Source: Lentinus brumalis (taxonomy: Eukaryota > Basidiomycota > Agaricomycetes > Polyporales > Polyporaceae). Taken from it: a stretch of 64,000 nt of DNA. The first letter of the stretch is position 1; every line of letters starts with the position of its first letter. Under the pieces are notes generated by a model. It made no database searches, was not told the origin of the DNA, and was given only the letters and a program-made list of their open reading frames with translations. The stretch covers positions 1,116,001-1,180,000 of the forward strand of contig MARA01000010.1 in the NCBI GenBank assembly GCA_001792895.1, given 5' to 3'. The position numbers were made by a program, and so were the translations under genes. This document shows, in pieces, positions 1-11,530 of this stretch.

Positions 1-202
1 CTGCCTTCCTATTGCTCGACGTAGCTTCCACGGGGAAGTTTGTCACAGAGGAGACATCGTGCGCTACGTCCTCACACACTAGGGATCAGATTATCAGTCA
101 TTCAGTGAACATCACAGGTGCGTGAAACCTACCGGACGCTGGGCGCGGGATGAAATCCTGCGCAGAGTCAGGCGGAAGGGCTGGGACCATCCTTGTCAGC
201 GA
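1..202. other. left edge, no gene seen
   Basis: About 200 bases downstream of the 3' end of the minus-strand gene that ends at 203. Only short overlapping reading frames occur and none resembles a known family. It probably holds the 3' untranslated region and terminator of that gene. Confidence 0.4.
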
Positions 203-1614
203 TTATGTGTGCATGACCATCGAGCGGCGATTACCTCTAATATTCTCAGTAGTTCCTTGGTCGAGGGCCTTATGTTTGCGATTCCCAGGCTCATTCACGG
301 TCGCTGAGAATGCCGGCTCAATGTCGACTGTATGGCGCTGTGCCCCTTCGTTTTTGTGAACGTCCTTCTTTGCCTTCTTTGCCTTCTTTGAAGCCTTCCT
401 GGCCTCAGACGTCTCGCCGCCCACTACGGGAGAAGTGCGCTGAACGTTCAAGAGAGGCTCGGCCGTCTCAGACATATCGCGTCCTTTCCGCTTGCCCTTC
501 TTGCCCGACTTCACACCCTGACCGGGCGTAGGGACATCAATCGGAGCGATTGCATCTTCGACGGTTGTGTCCTTATGCTTCTTCTTGGAAGGCAAGCGTG
601 GGGGAGATGGGACATCGGGGAATGGACGGCTAGGTTCTGGAGAATCACGACGCTTCCGCTTGGAGCCCCGAGGGGCAGCCGCTGCATCCGCCGGAGAGGG
701 TGCTACATCGTCGGGCGAGGATGGCAGCAAAGCAACAGTAGACGGTACAGACGCTGGCTGAGACGAGTGCCGATGATACTTCGCGACCAGTTGCGGGGAG
801 GGCTCCGCCGAATGGCTAGGGGATGCGACTAGAGGGGTTCTGAGTACGAAGACAAGGGAGGGCCTACTGAGTATGACGGACCTGTTGGCCCTGCGCTAGG
901 CTCTCCCAGCACAGTGCTGTCACGAGACGCGAGTTTCTTTCGCCGCTTCTTCTTTGGCACGCCGTTCGCATCTACAGTAGAGGCCGCAGCTGGTAGACGA
1001 GTCGATTGATCTGCAATGGACGACTTCGGACTGGATACAAGGTCGAGGGAATTGACAGACGACGAGATCGGCAGGTGTGCTGTTTTAGTCCGCTTCTTGC
1101 TGCTTCGCTGTGAGGGGTCACGTCAACACTGAGCGTTTCATATATAACAAAGCAACGACCATACAGGATTTGCGGAAGACTCCCGCGACCGCTGCCCGGT
1201 GAATATGGGCGGACCATCTTGACCCACGAACACAGATACGTCAAGAGATGTTACATATCGTGCAAGGTGGCGGAAGGCTTCAAAATCGTCGTCTGTGCAC
1301 AGGCTGTGAGAATGATGATTAGGGACAGGGAGTGGAGAGCGCACCATCATCCAACTCGATGACCTTCCCCTCATGCAACCTGGCGAAACGGATAGACGTG
1401 TCATCTGAGAGCCCCAGTTTTCTTCGTACAATTTCTCTTGTCTCGCTTAGTGATTGTCCTTTAAGAGAAGGTGTTCATGAGTAACGAGAAGTCGCGTTTA
1501 GTCGCGCGAACGGAAGCTTCACGCACCCTTGTACACTCGCGCAAACGTCCTGTTCGGCGCATAGAACGTGACTACTGTTCCCTCATCGTCTCGTTTGCGC
1601 TTGTGGCCGTCCAT
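203..1614 (-). CDS. nuclear-type protein with folded N-terminal domain and Lys-rich tail
   Basis: No family name recognised. Translation is proposed from ATG at 1614 (start MDGHKRKRDDEG) with exons 1614-1527, 1458-1345, 1292-1165 and 1107-203; all three introns are GT-AG and phase-consistent. The first 100 residues (TFYAPNRTFARVYKG, then RRKLGLSDDTSIRFARLHEG, an Asp run and DFEAFRHLAR) look like a small beta-grasp or PB1/ubiquitin-like fold with an acidic patch; this is inference. The rest is disordered and very basic, with nuclear-localisation-like runs (KKKRRKK near position 930, GSKRKRR, KKKHK, KASKKAKKAKK). In exon 4 the frame changes near 856-863 by one base. One inserted base in GGCCCTCCC gives an uninterrupted exon of 302 codons including stop, about 411 residues overall; an extra short intron could also resolve it. 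The 3' end at 203 is simply the first stop. Confidence 0.6.
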
Positions 1615-1796
1615 GAGCAGGGCGTGGGGATGACGCGGCGCGACGCGAAGTGGTCCAAGGCAAGAGTACAGACTTAAGTTCTTCGCGTATGGGATTTCAA
1701 GAGAGACAGGCGCTCGTGAGTCTCCGGCACGGCGCTCTCCGCTGTTCGAGCCGCAGGCGTCAAAGGAACAGCATCCCTCTCCCAACTCCCACCGAC

Positions 1797-2167
1797 ATGG
1801 CCGGCCAACACGGTATGTACTCTCTTGCAGCGGCCTTGACAGCCTAGATTCAACGACTGTGAGTATAGGTACCGGGTTCCACCCGCATCTGCCTGGCTTC
1901 ACTCACAGGTTCCTTGCTACGACGTTGGGCGCGACGATGTGGTTCTTCATCTTCTACCGCGCCAGGTACGTCTACTCTACTAGTCAATCATCTCGAGTGG
2001 TCATTTATGATCTGTTGCAGGAAGGACGGTGCTAAACTTCTGGTAATGCCAAAGTGTCTGGAACGCTATGCGACTGCTGACGACTTGTCTAGGGCCTCAA
2101 ACACCCATGGGAGGGCCATGACCACGCTCACCATGGCCACGAGGCGGATCACTCAGAACATCATTGA
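1797..2167 (+). CDS. NADH:ubiquinone oxidoreductase NDUFB2-like subunit
   Basis: Small accessory subunit of the membrane arm of mitochondrial complex I. Four exons are proposed: 1797-1812, 1869-1965, 2021-2042 and 2093-2167, joined by three GT-AG introns with matching phases, giving about 69 residues. The product starts MAGQHGTGFHPHLP, has one short hydrophobic segment (LGATMWFFIFYRAR), then KDGAKLLGLKHPWEGHDH and a His-rich tail ending at TGA 2165-2167. The GATMWF-FYRA-KDG-HPW arrangement is characteristic of the fungal NDUFB2 (AGGG) family from general knowledge; no search was run. It diverges from the minus-strand gene starting at 1614, so about 180 bp serves both promoters. It is too small and too split to be obvious as an open reading frame. 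Confidence 0.8.
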
Positions 2168-2936
2168 AAGAGTGCGCGAAATACATTCTGTTATATGTCC
2201 TTGTGCTCTGTGGGGCGTCTGCATCTCGACGAGAGTATGCTCGGTCACTCAACATGGGTATCGACGTCCAAGGAGGTGCGTGTCACTTGCCCGTTGCCAA
2301 ATCCCTCCACCCGTGGGCGTGTCAGATGGAATTGTGCCCCTTTCGACGTACAGCCAGATGGCGTACGTGACCATGAGGGTATCATTGCCTTTCGTAATGT
2401 CGATGTTCGTCACCACCTCTGCCCTCAAGTTGCCGGAATTCTGTACTTCGTGAACAACCGCGTGTTCTACGCCACGCTCTGCGTACTAGTTACTGAGATG
2501 CACGACCACTGACCAGCATCGATCGCCGATGTCCGCGGGAGAGAAGGAGTAGACATGACGCAAGTATAAGTACATGTAAGTGTATACCCGCTCGTTCAGC
2601 CAATCTCACCGGTCTCTTGTGCCTGGCCCAAAGCTCGACTCTCGTGGTCCGACTGGTCGTCCGGTCATCGGTGTCATCGGTGCCTGGTCTACCCACCGCC
2701 AGCATGGCGAGCCCTCGCGTTCCCTTTCGCTTTGCCTCTTGTTGGGTCCTCGGCCATAGCATCCCGGTGCGTAGGCGCTGATCGGCACACTTTAGGCTCA
2801 TCTTATCAGATGCAGAAGGCTTCGGCGCCTCAGTCCATATCAAATCTTATCAGATAAGATAAAAGGCTACCTTCCTGCCTTCCTGCGTCCCCGCCCTCCC
2901 ATCGTCCCCGCCCGGCTCTTGCGAGATCCTGTCAAA
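2168..2936. other. intergenic, upstream region of siderophore transporter
   Basis: The first part is the 3' region of the NDUFB2-like gene. An open frame on the plus strand at 2195-2512 has coding-like stretches (e.g. AFRNVDVRHHLCPQ) but no recognisable family, and I do not call it a gene. The last 140 bases are the promoter of the transporter, with two TTATCAGAT motifs at about 2803-2811 and 2848-2857. Confidence 0.4.
2849..2857 (+). promoter_or_regulatory. iron-GATA site ATCAGATAA
   Basis: Exact match to ATCWGATAA, the site used by fungal iron-sensing GATA repressors (Urbs1, SreA, SRE, Fep1 families), 80 bases before the transporter start codon. A further GATA core on the plus strand overlaps at 2858-2861 (AGATAA repeated) and a half-similar TTATCAGAT lies at about 2803-2811. 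Site identity is direct; the regulator is inferred, since no GATA factor lies in this window. Confidence 0.6.
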
Positions 2937-5867
2937 ATGGCTACGCGTCCTACCGCCTTGGCTGTGACTTCTTCGCTTGCTGCAGTGCCCGGCTCGCGGA
3001 TTAGTGACGACTACAAGGACGACGTGAAGTCTGCTCATGACGTCGAGACTCAGCCACAGGAAGTGGTTAAGCAGGAGGAGGACCCCGGTGTCGCTCGTAT
3101 CGAAGCGCTGTGTGAGTCTCTTCACTTGGTTGTTTGCAGCAGGCTATCTCTCGCGCGATGACATCGCTCATGCATTCACAGACCGTGTCTTCGGCTCCGG
3201 TGGCGCTAAGATCTGGACGCTATACATGTATGCCCTACGTCTGTATCGTTCTTGCGAAGTCTGCGGCTGACTGCCAAATTGTTGTCAGTTCAATCCTCCT
3301 CATTTGTTATGCCACATCCCTTGACAGCAGTGTCGCGTATACGTTCTATGCGATCGCAACCTCCGCATTCTCTGGTACGCCTCAATCTGTGAATGTGGAT
3401 CTTTCGCGACGCTTATATTGCTAAATATCCTTAGCACACTCCCTGTTGGGAGCCATCGACGTTGCTGTCTCGATCATGGGCTCGGTCTGTAGACCCTTCA
3501 TCGCCAAGGTCCGCGCATTCAGTCCCGCTGCATATTGTACGTACTACTGATGTGCCCAACGCGTGCAGATTGCAGACCACGTCTCGCGTCCTTGGGCATA
3601 CCTGTTTTCCCTCTTCTTCTATGTCCTGGGATACATCATCATCGCGTCGAGCAAGACGGTCAACGCTTTCGCGGCAGGCCAGGTGGGGACTAAAGCAACT
3701 GCCACCTCGATTTCGACCGCTCTGAGCCCGCTCCTCCTTTCTTAGGTCATCTATAAGGTCGGAAACGTAGGTCTCGATCTCGTTACGACCATCATCATCG
3801 GTGATGTCTCGCCTCTCGAATGGCGTGGCCTGTTCCAAGGCTTGGCCTGTCCGTACCTCCCTACCTCATGATCACACTACGCTCTAACTGTTCACTTCTA
3901 TGATAGCCGCTCCATGGATAATCAATTCCTTTGTTGGTGCGTGCAGCTCACAATCATGATAATGTCGTGAGCCTACCAACTCACTTGGTCTGCAGCTGGC
4001 TACATCACTGCCGACCTCGGTACTGGTGGCTGGCGTTGGGGCTATGGCATGTTCTGCATAATGTTGGGCCCTTTTCCTCTTAGTATGGGGTGAACACTCA
4101 CATCGTCTCTCGCGATAGCGTGCCTGCCTGCATGGCTCCTGCCATCATGATCCTCTTCTGGGCGGACCTCAAGGCGAAGAAGTTGGGCGAACTATCACTT
4201 GCCGCTTCAGACTACACCGCTCGCGTACGCGCTGGCACAGAGGAGCGCAAGAGTTGGCATCGACTTGTTTGGGATATGCTTGTCGTTATCGACGCATTTG
4301 GTCTTGTGCTCCTCGGCGTTGGCTTCTCCCTCGTCCTCCTTCCTTTCACCCTCTACACGACGGCCAAGGACGGTTGGCGCAATCGTGAGTTTGTCCATAT
4401 CTCAATGTGGGAATGGTGTGTTGATCAGAGCTGGTTGTCCAGCCTCGCTCATTGCCATGTTCGTTGTTGGCGGCATTGTCTTAATTGCTTACACGTACTG
4501 GGAGGTGCGTGGATTCTCAAGCCTGTACCTATCGTTGTGGTACGTGTACTCAATCCACCCCACCTCCTCTGCTAGATCTACGTCACTGCCCATCCAATCA
4601 TGCCGAAGCGCATCTGGAACCGCACCTTTGTAAGTCTTGTAGCGTCATGTTGTTCGACGTGGTTGTGCTCATGACTAAATGCTCGATCCAGATCATGTGT
4701 GTGATCATAGACGCACTGTACTACTTCGGCGGCTACCTCGGCGACACGTACTTCTCCTCCTGGGTCTATGGTACGTGTCCGCTTTTGTAGTCTGGCATCC
4801 CATCCGTGGATGGTTCTTTGACCGTATCCTCGCAGTGGTCAAAGACTGGAGCTTTAGGGACTATACCTTCTTGTGAGTCTCAGTCCGTGACGGCGAGACG
4901 AAGACTTCCCACTCAACACGGCTCTGTAGCAATAACACCCTCACTGTTGGACTTTGCTTCTTCGGTATCGTTGCAGGTCTTCTTATGCGGATTACCCATC
5001 GCTAGTGAGCTTGCTGTCCCTCGTCATTTCATCACCATGTCTGATCTTTTCGCTCTCATCTCTCCATCCTCTCTCCATATCACTTCACTGTCACTCCTCT
5101 GACTTCTCCAGCAAGTACATCCAGGTCACCGGTCTGTGCATTCGGAGCCTGGGCCTTGGCCTCAGGCTTCACACCAGTATCAAGGGGAACCCTACTGCAG
5201 AACTGGTTATGACGCAGATCCTCATCTCGGTACGTACCTATGTCGACCTGTGGTATAGGACACTACTCACCGCGCTGGGATCAGATGGGTGGAGCCTTCT
5301 CTGTCGTTGGTTCGCAAGTTGCCTCGCAGGCGTCCGTACCGCATACTGTACGGCCCCTCACCAGATCTGTATCGGGCATCACTCATACCTCCGCAGGACA
5401 TGGCCACGGCAATCTCGCTTCTCGGGATGCTCACCAATCTTGGCGGTGCTATCGGCAGCGCTGTCGCTGCTGCTGTCTGGGGTCATGAGATGCCGAAGAA
5501 CCTCACCAAGGAACTCGGTGGCATTCTCTCTGCTGAACAGATTGAGGCGATCTACGGCTCTATCACCACTGCGCGCGATCAACCCGACAACATTCGGACG
5601 GGCGTCATCAAGGCGTATAACGACACCGTCTTCCGTCTCTATCTACCCGCTCTGTTCATATCTTTTGTCGCCATCATTGCAGGTCTCCTCGCTAGCAAGT
5701 ACGTCTTGCACGCCGCTGGTGTAACTCGAAAGCTGACCGGCACCTCCTTTAGTTTCCACCTTGACAGCAGGCAGAACGCTATCGAGGATAAGGTTGTTAT
5801 TGGATTCGAAAATGATGCGGACCACGCCTCGGAGAAGACGGAGAAGGAGAAGCACACCTCCGACTAA
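2937..5867 (+). CDS. siderophore-iron transporter, MFS family (ARN/SIT, MirB-like)
   Basis: Proton-coupled plasma-membrane importer of ferric siderophores, major facilitator superfamily. The ATG at 2937 opens a cytoplasmic N-terminus of about 60 residues (SRISDDYKDDVKSAHDVE), followed by exons that together give the expected 14 membrane spans; clear ones are SLFFYVLGYIIIASS (about 3610-3650), VIDAFGLVLLGVGFSLVLLP (4283-4350), IAMFVVGGIVLIAYTYWE (4450-4505), GLCFFGIVAGLLMRI and LYLPALFISFVAIIAGLLAS (5637-5700). SIT-family signatures seen include GQVIYKVGNVGLDL, the loop DVSPLEWRGLFQG, WRWGYGMF and KDWSFRDYTF. At least a dozen short introns interrupt it, which is why no long frame is visible. 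The C-terminal tail is charged (SEKTEKEKHTSD), stop at 5865-5867. The promoter carries an iron-GATA site. No biosynthetic siderophore gene is adjacent, so it could import either endogenous or foreign siderophores. Confidence 0.88.
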
Positions 5868-6524
5868 ACGGGTTGTATGCCCGTGCTCTCCATCCGCTTG
5901 GTTCCTTGGGTAGTTTAGGGTAGTTTGTTGATGATCAGCTTTTCCACTTAGACTCTTAATGGAGAACGATGACCCCACTCACCTACGTCTCATCGGTCTG
6001 CAGGCCTCAGGCTCGGCGCCACCCGGACCCACTGCTCGACACTCGCAACCATTCGCATGTCAGGTTATGTAGGCGCACGCTAGTATGACCTACACTTCAC
6101 ACTTGCGGGGCAATCGGGCATGTTGAATGTAACAATTGCTTGAGAATGAGGTATCATGGACATGTCTAATGCCGTGTCGGAATGTAGAGAGATGATATGG
6201 TACAGTAAACGGGCCTATGTAGAGAAGCAGGCACAATACTTTTTGAGCCTGGTGCAGCGTGCTATGTGCGAACTAAGCAGAGCAACGGTGCGACTATGGT
6301 ACAGCAAAACCAGTCGTCAAGCAAGCAGCGGTACGGGGATGAGCAAGGGGGACTGCAGATGAGTAGAGCAATAAAACAAGAGAGGTCGTGAGGTAAGGAG
6401 CGGGGCGTGCGTCAGAGCGAAATGGAGAAGAGAACGTGATGATCGACGTCGAGTCGTCTTCGTGGGTCGGGACGTGAAGTATGTACAATACCGTGCATCC
6501 GCGAGGCATAGCCGGGACGGGAGA
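5868..6524. other. convergent 3' intergenic region
   Basis: About 650 bases between the converging siderophore transporter and G-alpha genes. It holds the two 3' untranslated regions; nothing else is recognisable. Short frames here show no family resemblance. Confidence 0.5.
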
Positions 6525-8337
6525 TCACAAGAGTGTCGTTTGCTTGAGGATGACTACGAGGATGCTATCTCGGACTGCGTACGATGTTAGCGTCGGGAGA
6601 GGGTCGACTTTGCAACGGGAAAAGGGACTTACTGCTGTTCAACACAGCGCCCATCACATTCGTATCAATGGCACACGTAACGTGTGCATGTAGCTGTCTC
6701 CGTTTCGGGGAACACGTGCGATGCGTGAGAATCATCTGCTCCCGGAGGTCTTTGGACGTGTCAGCACTACGTCAGAACAGACTTGCCCGGAGGAGACAAC
6801 TCACAGTCAGCAACGTATTCTGCCTTGTTCGGGCGGCCGTGGTAGCTTGCTACGTAGTCTTCGAACTTGACTCCCGCCTTAAGCTTGGCGTACAGGAGAT
6901 CAGCCTTGTTCAGCAGAAGGATGAACATGGCGTTCCCGAGTAGCTTGCTCTTGCAAACGGTTTCCCATAGCTCCATCGAGTCGAACTGCGGCTCGATGGG
7001 TCAGAATTTTGACGCATTGCAAAGGGAAGGGCATACGCACCAGTCGGTTAACAGAGCTGTCCTCTTGGAGCCTCTGATTGAAACCACTCATGGGGCACAG
7101 GAAGATGACCGCGTTCACGTCGTCAAAGTAAGACGCCCACGCAGCTAAGGGAGAGTCAAGGTTTAGCGTGCCTGAAGCGGTGACTGATTCGTGGACCTAC
7201 CGCGCTGGTTACGGGAGCCGCCAACATCATAGAAGACCCAATCCGCGCCTTTCTCCGCAGCTGTACCTCGTCAGTCAATGGCGTGTCCAGCATGTATGGG
7301 CGTGGTAATCGTACCGGTTTCCATTGTCATACGGTACTCCTCGACTCCAAGAGTACGTAACCGTGCCCGTAAGATGTCGTCGGTCGTTGGGGTGTACGAC
7401 TTGTCCGCTACACGAGCAGCATTGTCAAGGAAACTGCGCGATAACATGAGCCAAAGTCCGCTAGAGATGAAAGCTACAACGCACTAGCGGGCGTGGTGAT
7501 GCAAATCCATGCCATCGTCCTCCAGGGCACGAAGGGTAGGACTCTGCCAGAGTGCCACAATGTCATCCTTGCAAGCGTCCAGGATCTGTCGTGCGTTTTC
7601 CAGTTCGTCCGAGATAGCGGGCGATTTGACCGCTGAAGACCCCCTCCGCCGCCTCATGAGACCTTTCCACCCGGTCCCGCCACGAATGGAGACTTCGGGT
7701 GCAGGACGTGGGCGCCATGTCGGCCTGGTGCTATCTTCCGTGGGCGACGACAACTGCGAAGGACTCTCGGCGTTGATTGCGCGACTCAAAATCAACTCGA
7801 CCTGCTTCAGCGGTGAGAGGCGCATCTGGAGCATGCGGGCATTCGGGTCGGCCTTGCCGCCTGTCGTCGAGAGCAGCTGCAAGACATAGTTGACGAACCG
7901 CGCGAGGTTAAGGTGAATGACAGTCCGCCATGCGTCCGTCTCCGCCGCGAACTGGGATGGACAGAAAAAAATCTGGAAGTTCTTGATCATGGTCGACTTG
8001 CCAGACTCGGCTTGGCCTGTCGATGGCATAGAACAAGACGTACCGTCAGCGGGTCAGACAATTTCGTTGCTGAGCATCGACATGACATGATGTCGGCGTA
8101 CCTAGCAGAAGAATCTTCGTCTGTGGCCGATTTTTTCGCAAATCCTGCCGCTCCTGCTCGAGCGCGCGGTCGATCTCATCGCTTGTGTGTCGTCAGCAGC
8201 CATATACATACAACGCTGTTTGACAGCTCAATGCTAGCGCACCTGATCCTCTTCGCCTCCCGTTCAGCCGCCAGCCGTGCCTCGCGGCCATGATCGTCCT
8301 CGTTGGTGGGTACGGGCGGCCAGACGTTGTTCGACAT
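6525..8337 (-). CDS. atypical heterotrimeric G-protein alpha subunit
   Basis: GTP-binding signalling subunit of the G-alpha superfamily. Start ATG at 8337 (MSNNVWPPVPTNEDDHG); exon 1 ends at 8243. The P-loop reads LLLGQAESGKST (split by an intron near 8030-8110). The helical domain contains a Ser/Arg/Pro-rich insertion (about 7560-7800). Switch I is RLRTLGVEEYRMTMET (near 7320-7370), G3 is DWVFYDVGGSRNQR (near 7205-7240) where most family members have DVGGQRSER, G4 is LLNKADL (near 6920) and G5 is TCAIDTNVM instead of TCATDT. The last exons encode LREQMILTHRTCS and end IRDSILVVILKQTTLL, stop 6527-6525. No N-terminal MGxxxS myristoylation motif is present. The product belongs to the divergent, expanded G-alpha set typical of Agaricomycetes rather than to the GPA1/2/3 groups; GTPase activity is plausible but the switch II change makes it uncertain. 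Confidence 0.85.
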
Positions 8338-9307
8338 GTGTGGGTGGTCCGGGGCAGGAGAGCGGGGTGCGCTGGCAAAGAGGGGAGCGCGAGAAGGACG
8401 AGGGAAGGACGCCGAGTTGGGACGCGAGCGGGATTAGTGCAGATATGGACTACTAGAAAGCGGAGCGAAGACGGGCGAGAGACGCGGAGCACCGGGAAGC
8501 AGACCAGAACGAGCTTGAGCCAGGGCCCGGGGGATGCAGGGAGAAAAGTTTAGTATGACGGGACCATGCTCAGATGCTGTATTGTATCGATGTGTGGCGT
8601 CGCGCGCGCGACGCGACGCGGGTCCCGCGTTTCACGAGCCCTGAGCAGTGAGGCCTGATTAGCCCACGTTGCGCAGTTACCATTCGCCGTTTCGCCTTTC
8701 CAGGGCTCGCTTATTGCGCCTCGTACCCGATCGGTAGCAACCCGCGAGGAGGTGGTTGGCCAGTCGGTGTCCCCGACGCTCGATCTTCGTCCGTAGCTCC
8801 CGCCGGCCTGCGAGAGCTCGTAGCCGGCCGGGACCTTGGAACGCGGTGAGCTTCAGAACAGACGGACATGAGCTACTCACCGTCGCGAACTTGAAAGAAG
8901 GCGTTTGGTATGCATCCGCGCCGTGATTGGACCTGGCTCCAAAAAGATATATTGGACGCTGGTACGTACCCAATCTCAGATGCCAATCTTGCAGAAAGCG
9001 CTCGACGGAGACATTACCCCGGGCCTCTGTTAGACCAGTCACCACACAAGCAACGTGCGCGAAATTATGCACCTCAGGAGTCCCTCTGGAGCTGGACCGT
9101 GTTGTTTGCAGAGGTTCCGGGAGGTCTGATCAGAAAACTACATACTTGCCGTTCTGCGGCACTGTTCGACTGCAAGGGTCTTCAGTTCTCGCTGTTGCTG
9201 ACTTCTGCTGACCCGGTATCTAAGTATTCGTCGGGACAAGCTTGGTTGGGCATCCTCGGCATCAAATCCCGCATGGATCGGATACTGGTGAACGAGGGTG
9301 AACGGTG
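8338..9307. other. G-alpha promoter and gene-poor stretch
   Basis: The first 250 bases (rich in GGA/GGAAG on the plus strand, with GCGCGCGACGCGACGCG near 8600) are the upstream region of the G-alpha gene. The rest holds overlapping short frames on both strands with no recognised family. I see no RNA gene. Confidence 0.4.
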
Positions 9308-9805
9308 TCACCGTAAGTATGTAATCTGGGGACATTTTAAACCTATCCGAGGAACGAAGCATTCGAATAACCGGGAGCCGGCGATGTTTAGCCCCAGGAC
9401 GCACCTCCCATTGCCAAGTCCCAGGGCATGCATGACGTCTACCTGCTCGCCGAACTTCGAAGCGGCAGCTAGCAGCAGCCGCCCTTTGACCAGGTGCTCC
9501 TGGATGATGCGCTCAACCGCTTGCTTCTCCTCAGCGGTGAGGGCGACATCACCGCCGGCAAGATTCTCAAGGGTCAAAGGCCCGCTAGCGTGTTTTAGGG
9601 CGCAAAAGCGCAGCAAGACATAACCAGAATTTAGAACTAGACGTGAGTGAATTCCGGGACTGGAACGGATATATGATGACGGTTGACGTACGAAGACCTT
9701 CCAACTTCCATCCAAGCGAGACGACCCAAGCGACACAGAGCTGAGCTGCCGCACATCCCTTTTCGTCGCAACTTGATAGTATTACCAGGCTGTGGCGCAA
9801 GATCT
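9308..9805 (-). pseudogene. aldo/keto reductase relic (C-terminal part)
   Basis: Two minus-strand segments match the C-terminal third of fungal NADP-dependent aldo/keto reductases (YakC-like): DEKGCAAAQLCVAWVVSLG (about 9720-9780), where the family has a helix KGCTxAQLxLAW, and TLENLAGGDVALTAEEKQAV followed by ERIIQEH (about 9490-9570). The linking segment that should carry the NADP-binding loop (PIPG) is absent or scrambled, and upstream bases (9800-9960) show no catalytic Asp-Tyr-Lys-His part of the barrel. I read it as a decayed fragment. An intact gene running off in heavily split exons is less likely, because the bases beyond contain stops in all frames. Confidence 0.55.
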
Positions 9806-11530
9806 AGTCCTGTTTAGTACCACATCATGCGAATGGTAAGTACTTCGGTGACTGACCTTCCCTTGGAAGCGAGAGTGCATGGTGTGCGCGTCATGGTCCC
9901 TCCCTTGAGATGATTTCTGTATCTATAGATATAGATGTAGCTGTTATGGAACGCACGGTCGCACTTCGTGATCGTGCCAGTGAGGAGTTCTCATGCTCAT
10001 GGAGTGGCTTTCATCCGGAGTAAACATCGATCACATCCATTCCGGAGTACATACTACGTACGAAGACGCCCCCGCGGCTCAGTACGGGGCTCAGCTGTTT
10101 TGGCGATGATCAAGGCAGAGTGTCCCTGTGGTCCAGTGTCAGCCACAAGATAATGAACGGATCAGACGTCCTTCCTGGCTTCAGCAGTAGTAGCACCGAC
10201 TCCAAATCCAACGATATAAAGGCCTATTACGGATGTGCCTTCCATTAAAACGGATCAGTGGCGTATCACCCGACAATTTAGGTCACTTATGAGTAGTATG
10301 ACGAAATAGATGTGATCGCACTCACCCTCCCGGACGAACTGGTGGACTCGGCAGTCGCTACAGCATGACCCTCTGAGTCTCTCCACTGTCCTTGGGGCCT
10401 ACGCGCTCGGGTTGTTGGACGTCCAACCTCTTACACCTTGGTGGCACGGAGGTCAATCAAGCCTCGGTCAGGTCGGTGCGGTGTGTATAGTACTCTGGAG
10501 GCAGGTGATCAGCGCGATAGCCTCAGCGCATCATTCTATCATAAAGCACAATATTCAGTCTCATCCTATTTTCCTGGAATGTCGCCACCCTGAAGACATG
10601 ACATGGATATTTGTCGCAGGCTATGTATGGTGTGCGAGTTGATCATGACTGAAACGATAGTCATCTGAGCATGGTTCTCGTACTTAGGATCGAGAGAGCA
10701 AGTCGACGCGCATAGTCGTACACCGTTGTGTAGCCGCTATGAACGAACCATGTCAGAAGTCAGTAGGAGTCAGGGCAGCTTACCGCTGCTCAACACCCGG
10801 TAGAAGCACGACGACGCCTCCCTCGGTTGTGCAAGACTTCTCATTCTCATTGCTCATATAGATTAAGCGTTGAGCAGGAGTCGCTGGAGTAAGTACGTTC
10901 TGTGCCCCATACGGGTACCAGCATAGATAGCGGACTACGGAGTATATCAACACTCTCGTTGAGAGCCGCTGCTCTCTGAGCGGCAGCTTACCATGTTGTG
11001 CCATTCTGGCAATGGTTTTCGTCGACTCGGACATTGGATATCGAGACCGAAGTGGGTCCCTCCTCTTATGAATGGGATCCCAGGTGTCTAGATCCAGCTT
11101 GTAAAGCTAGCAATCCAAAAGCATCCACTAGCATTATCGCAGGCAGAACTCGTGACGGAATTGCGGAGAATACGGAAGGCGACTCGTGGTGAGACTCTGA
11201 GAGGGAGTGAAGACAACGTAGCGCCCGAAACTACGTTACCCAATTTGGATGGGCACCCGCACATTGCCGAGCGCCGGGGGCACACAGCTCAGAGGACCCT
11301 CTCGCTGCCGCATCGCACAAGACACAGGCCGTCAAGACAACCGGTGAGTAGATCCCTATCGTGCTGCCAGGACGGAAGACGACGACAGGAGGATGGAATG
11401 CTGGAGGAATGGATGGGAGAAGGATGGATTCAGAGGATGGATGGGACAGCTCGGACTTGGATGAACCCTTGTGAGTACAATTGAGACTGACCTCTTGCGT
11501 GTTCCTCCCAGGTTATCTCCGTCGCCCACC
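9806..11530. other. gene-poor region and RPS18 promoter/leader
   Basis: About 1.7 kb with no supported gene. Short frames at 9968-10642 and 10780-11484 lack codon bias and family similarity. The last 250 bases probably hold the RPS18 transcription start and a leader intron: a GTGAGT donor at about 11343 and a CCCAG acceptor at about 11510, just before the start codon, fit a 5' UTR intron, common in ribosomal protein genes. Confidence 0.4.

Noticed and set aside
2195..2512. Plus-strand frame after the NDUFB2-like gene
   Set aside because: Some codon bias but no Met context, no splice structure and no family resemblance; probably 3' UTR or chance.
4954..5724. Plus-strand frame of 256 codons within the siderophore transporter
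   Set aside because: Crosses several introns and uses frames different from the conserved transmembrane exons; only the part TGLCIRSLGLGL is real.
8910..9623. Plus-strand frame of 237 codons around 9 kb
   Set aside because: No domain, poor codon use, and its end overlaps the antisense of the aldo/keto reductase relic.
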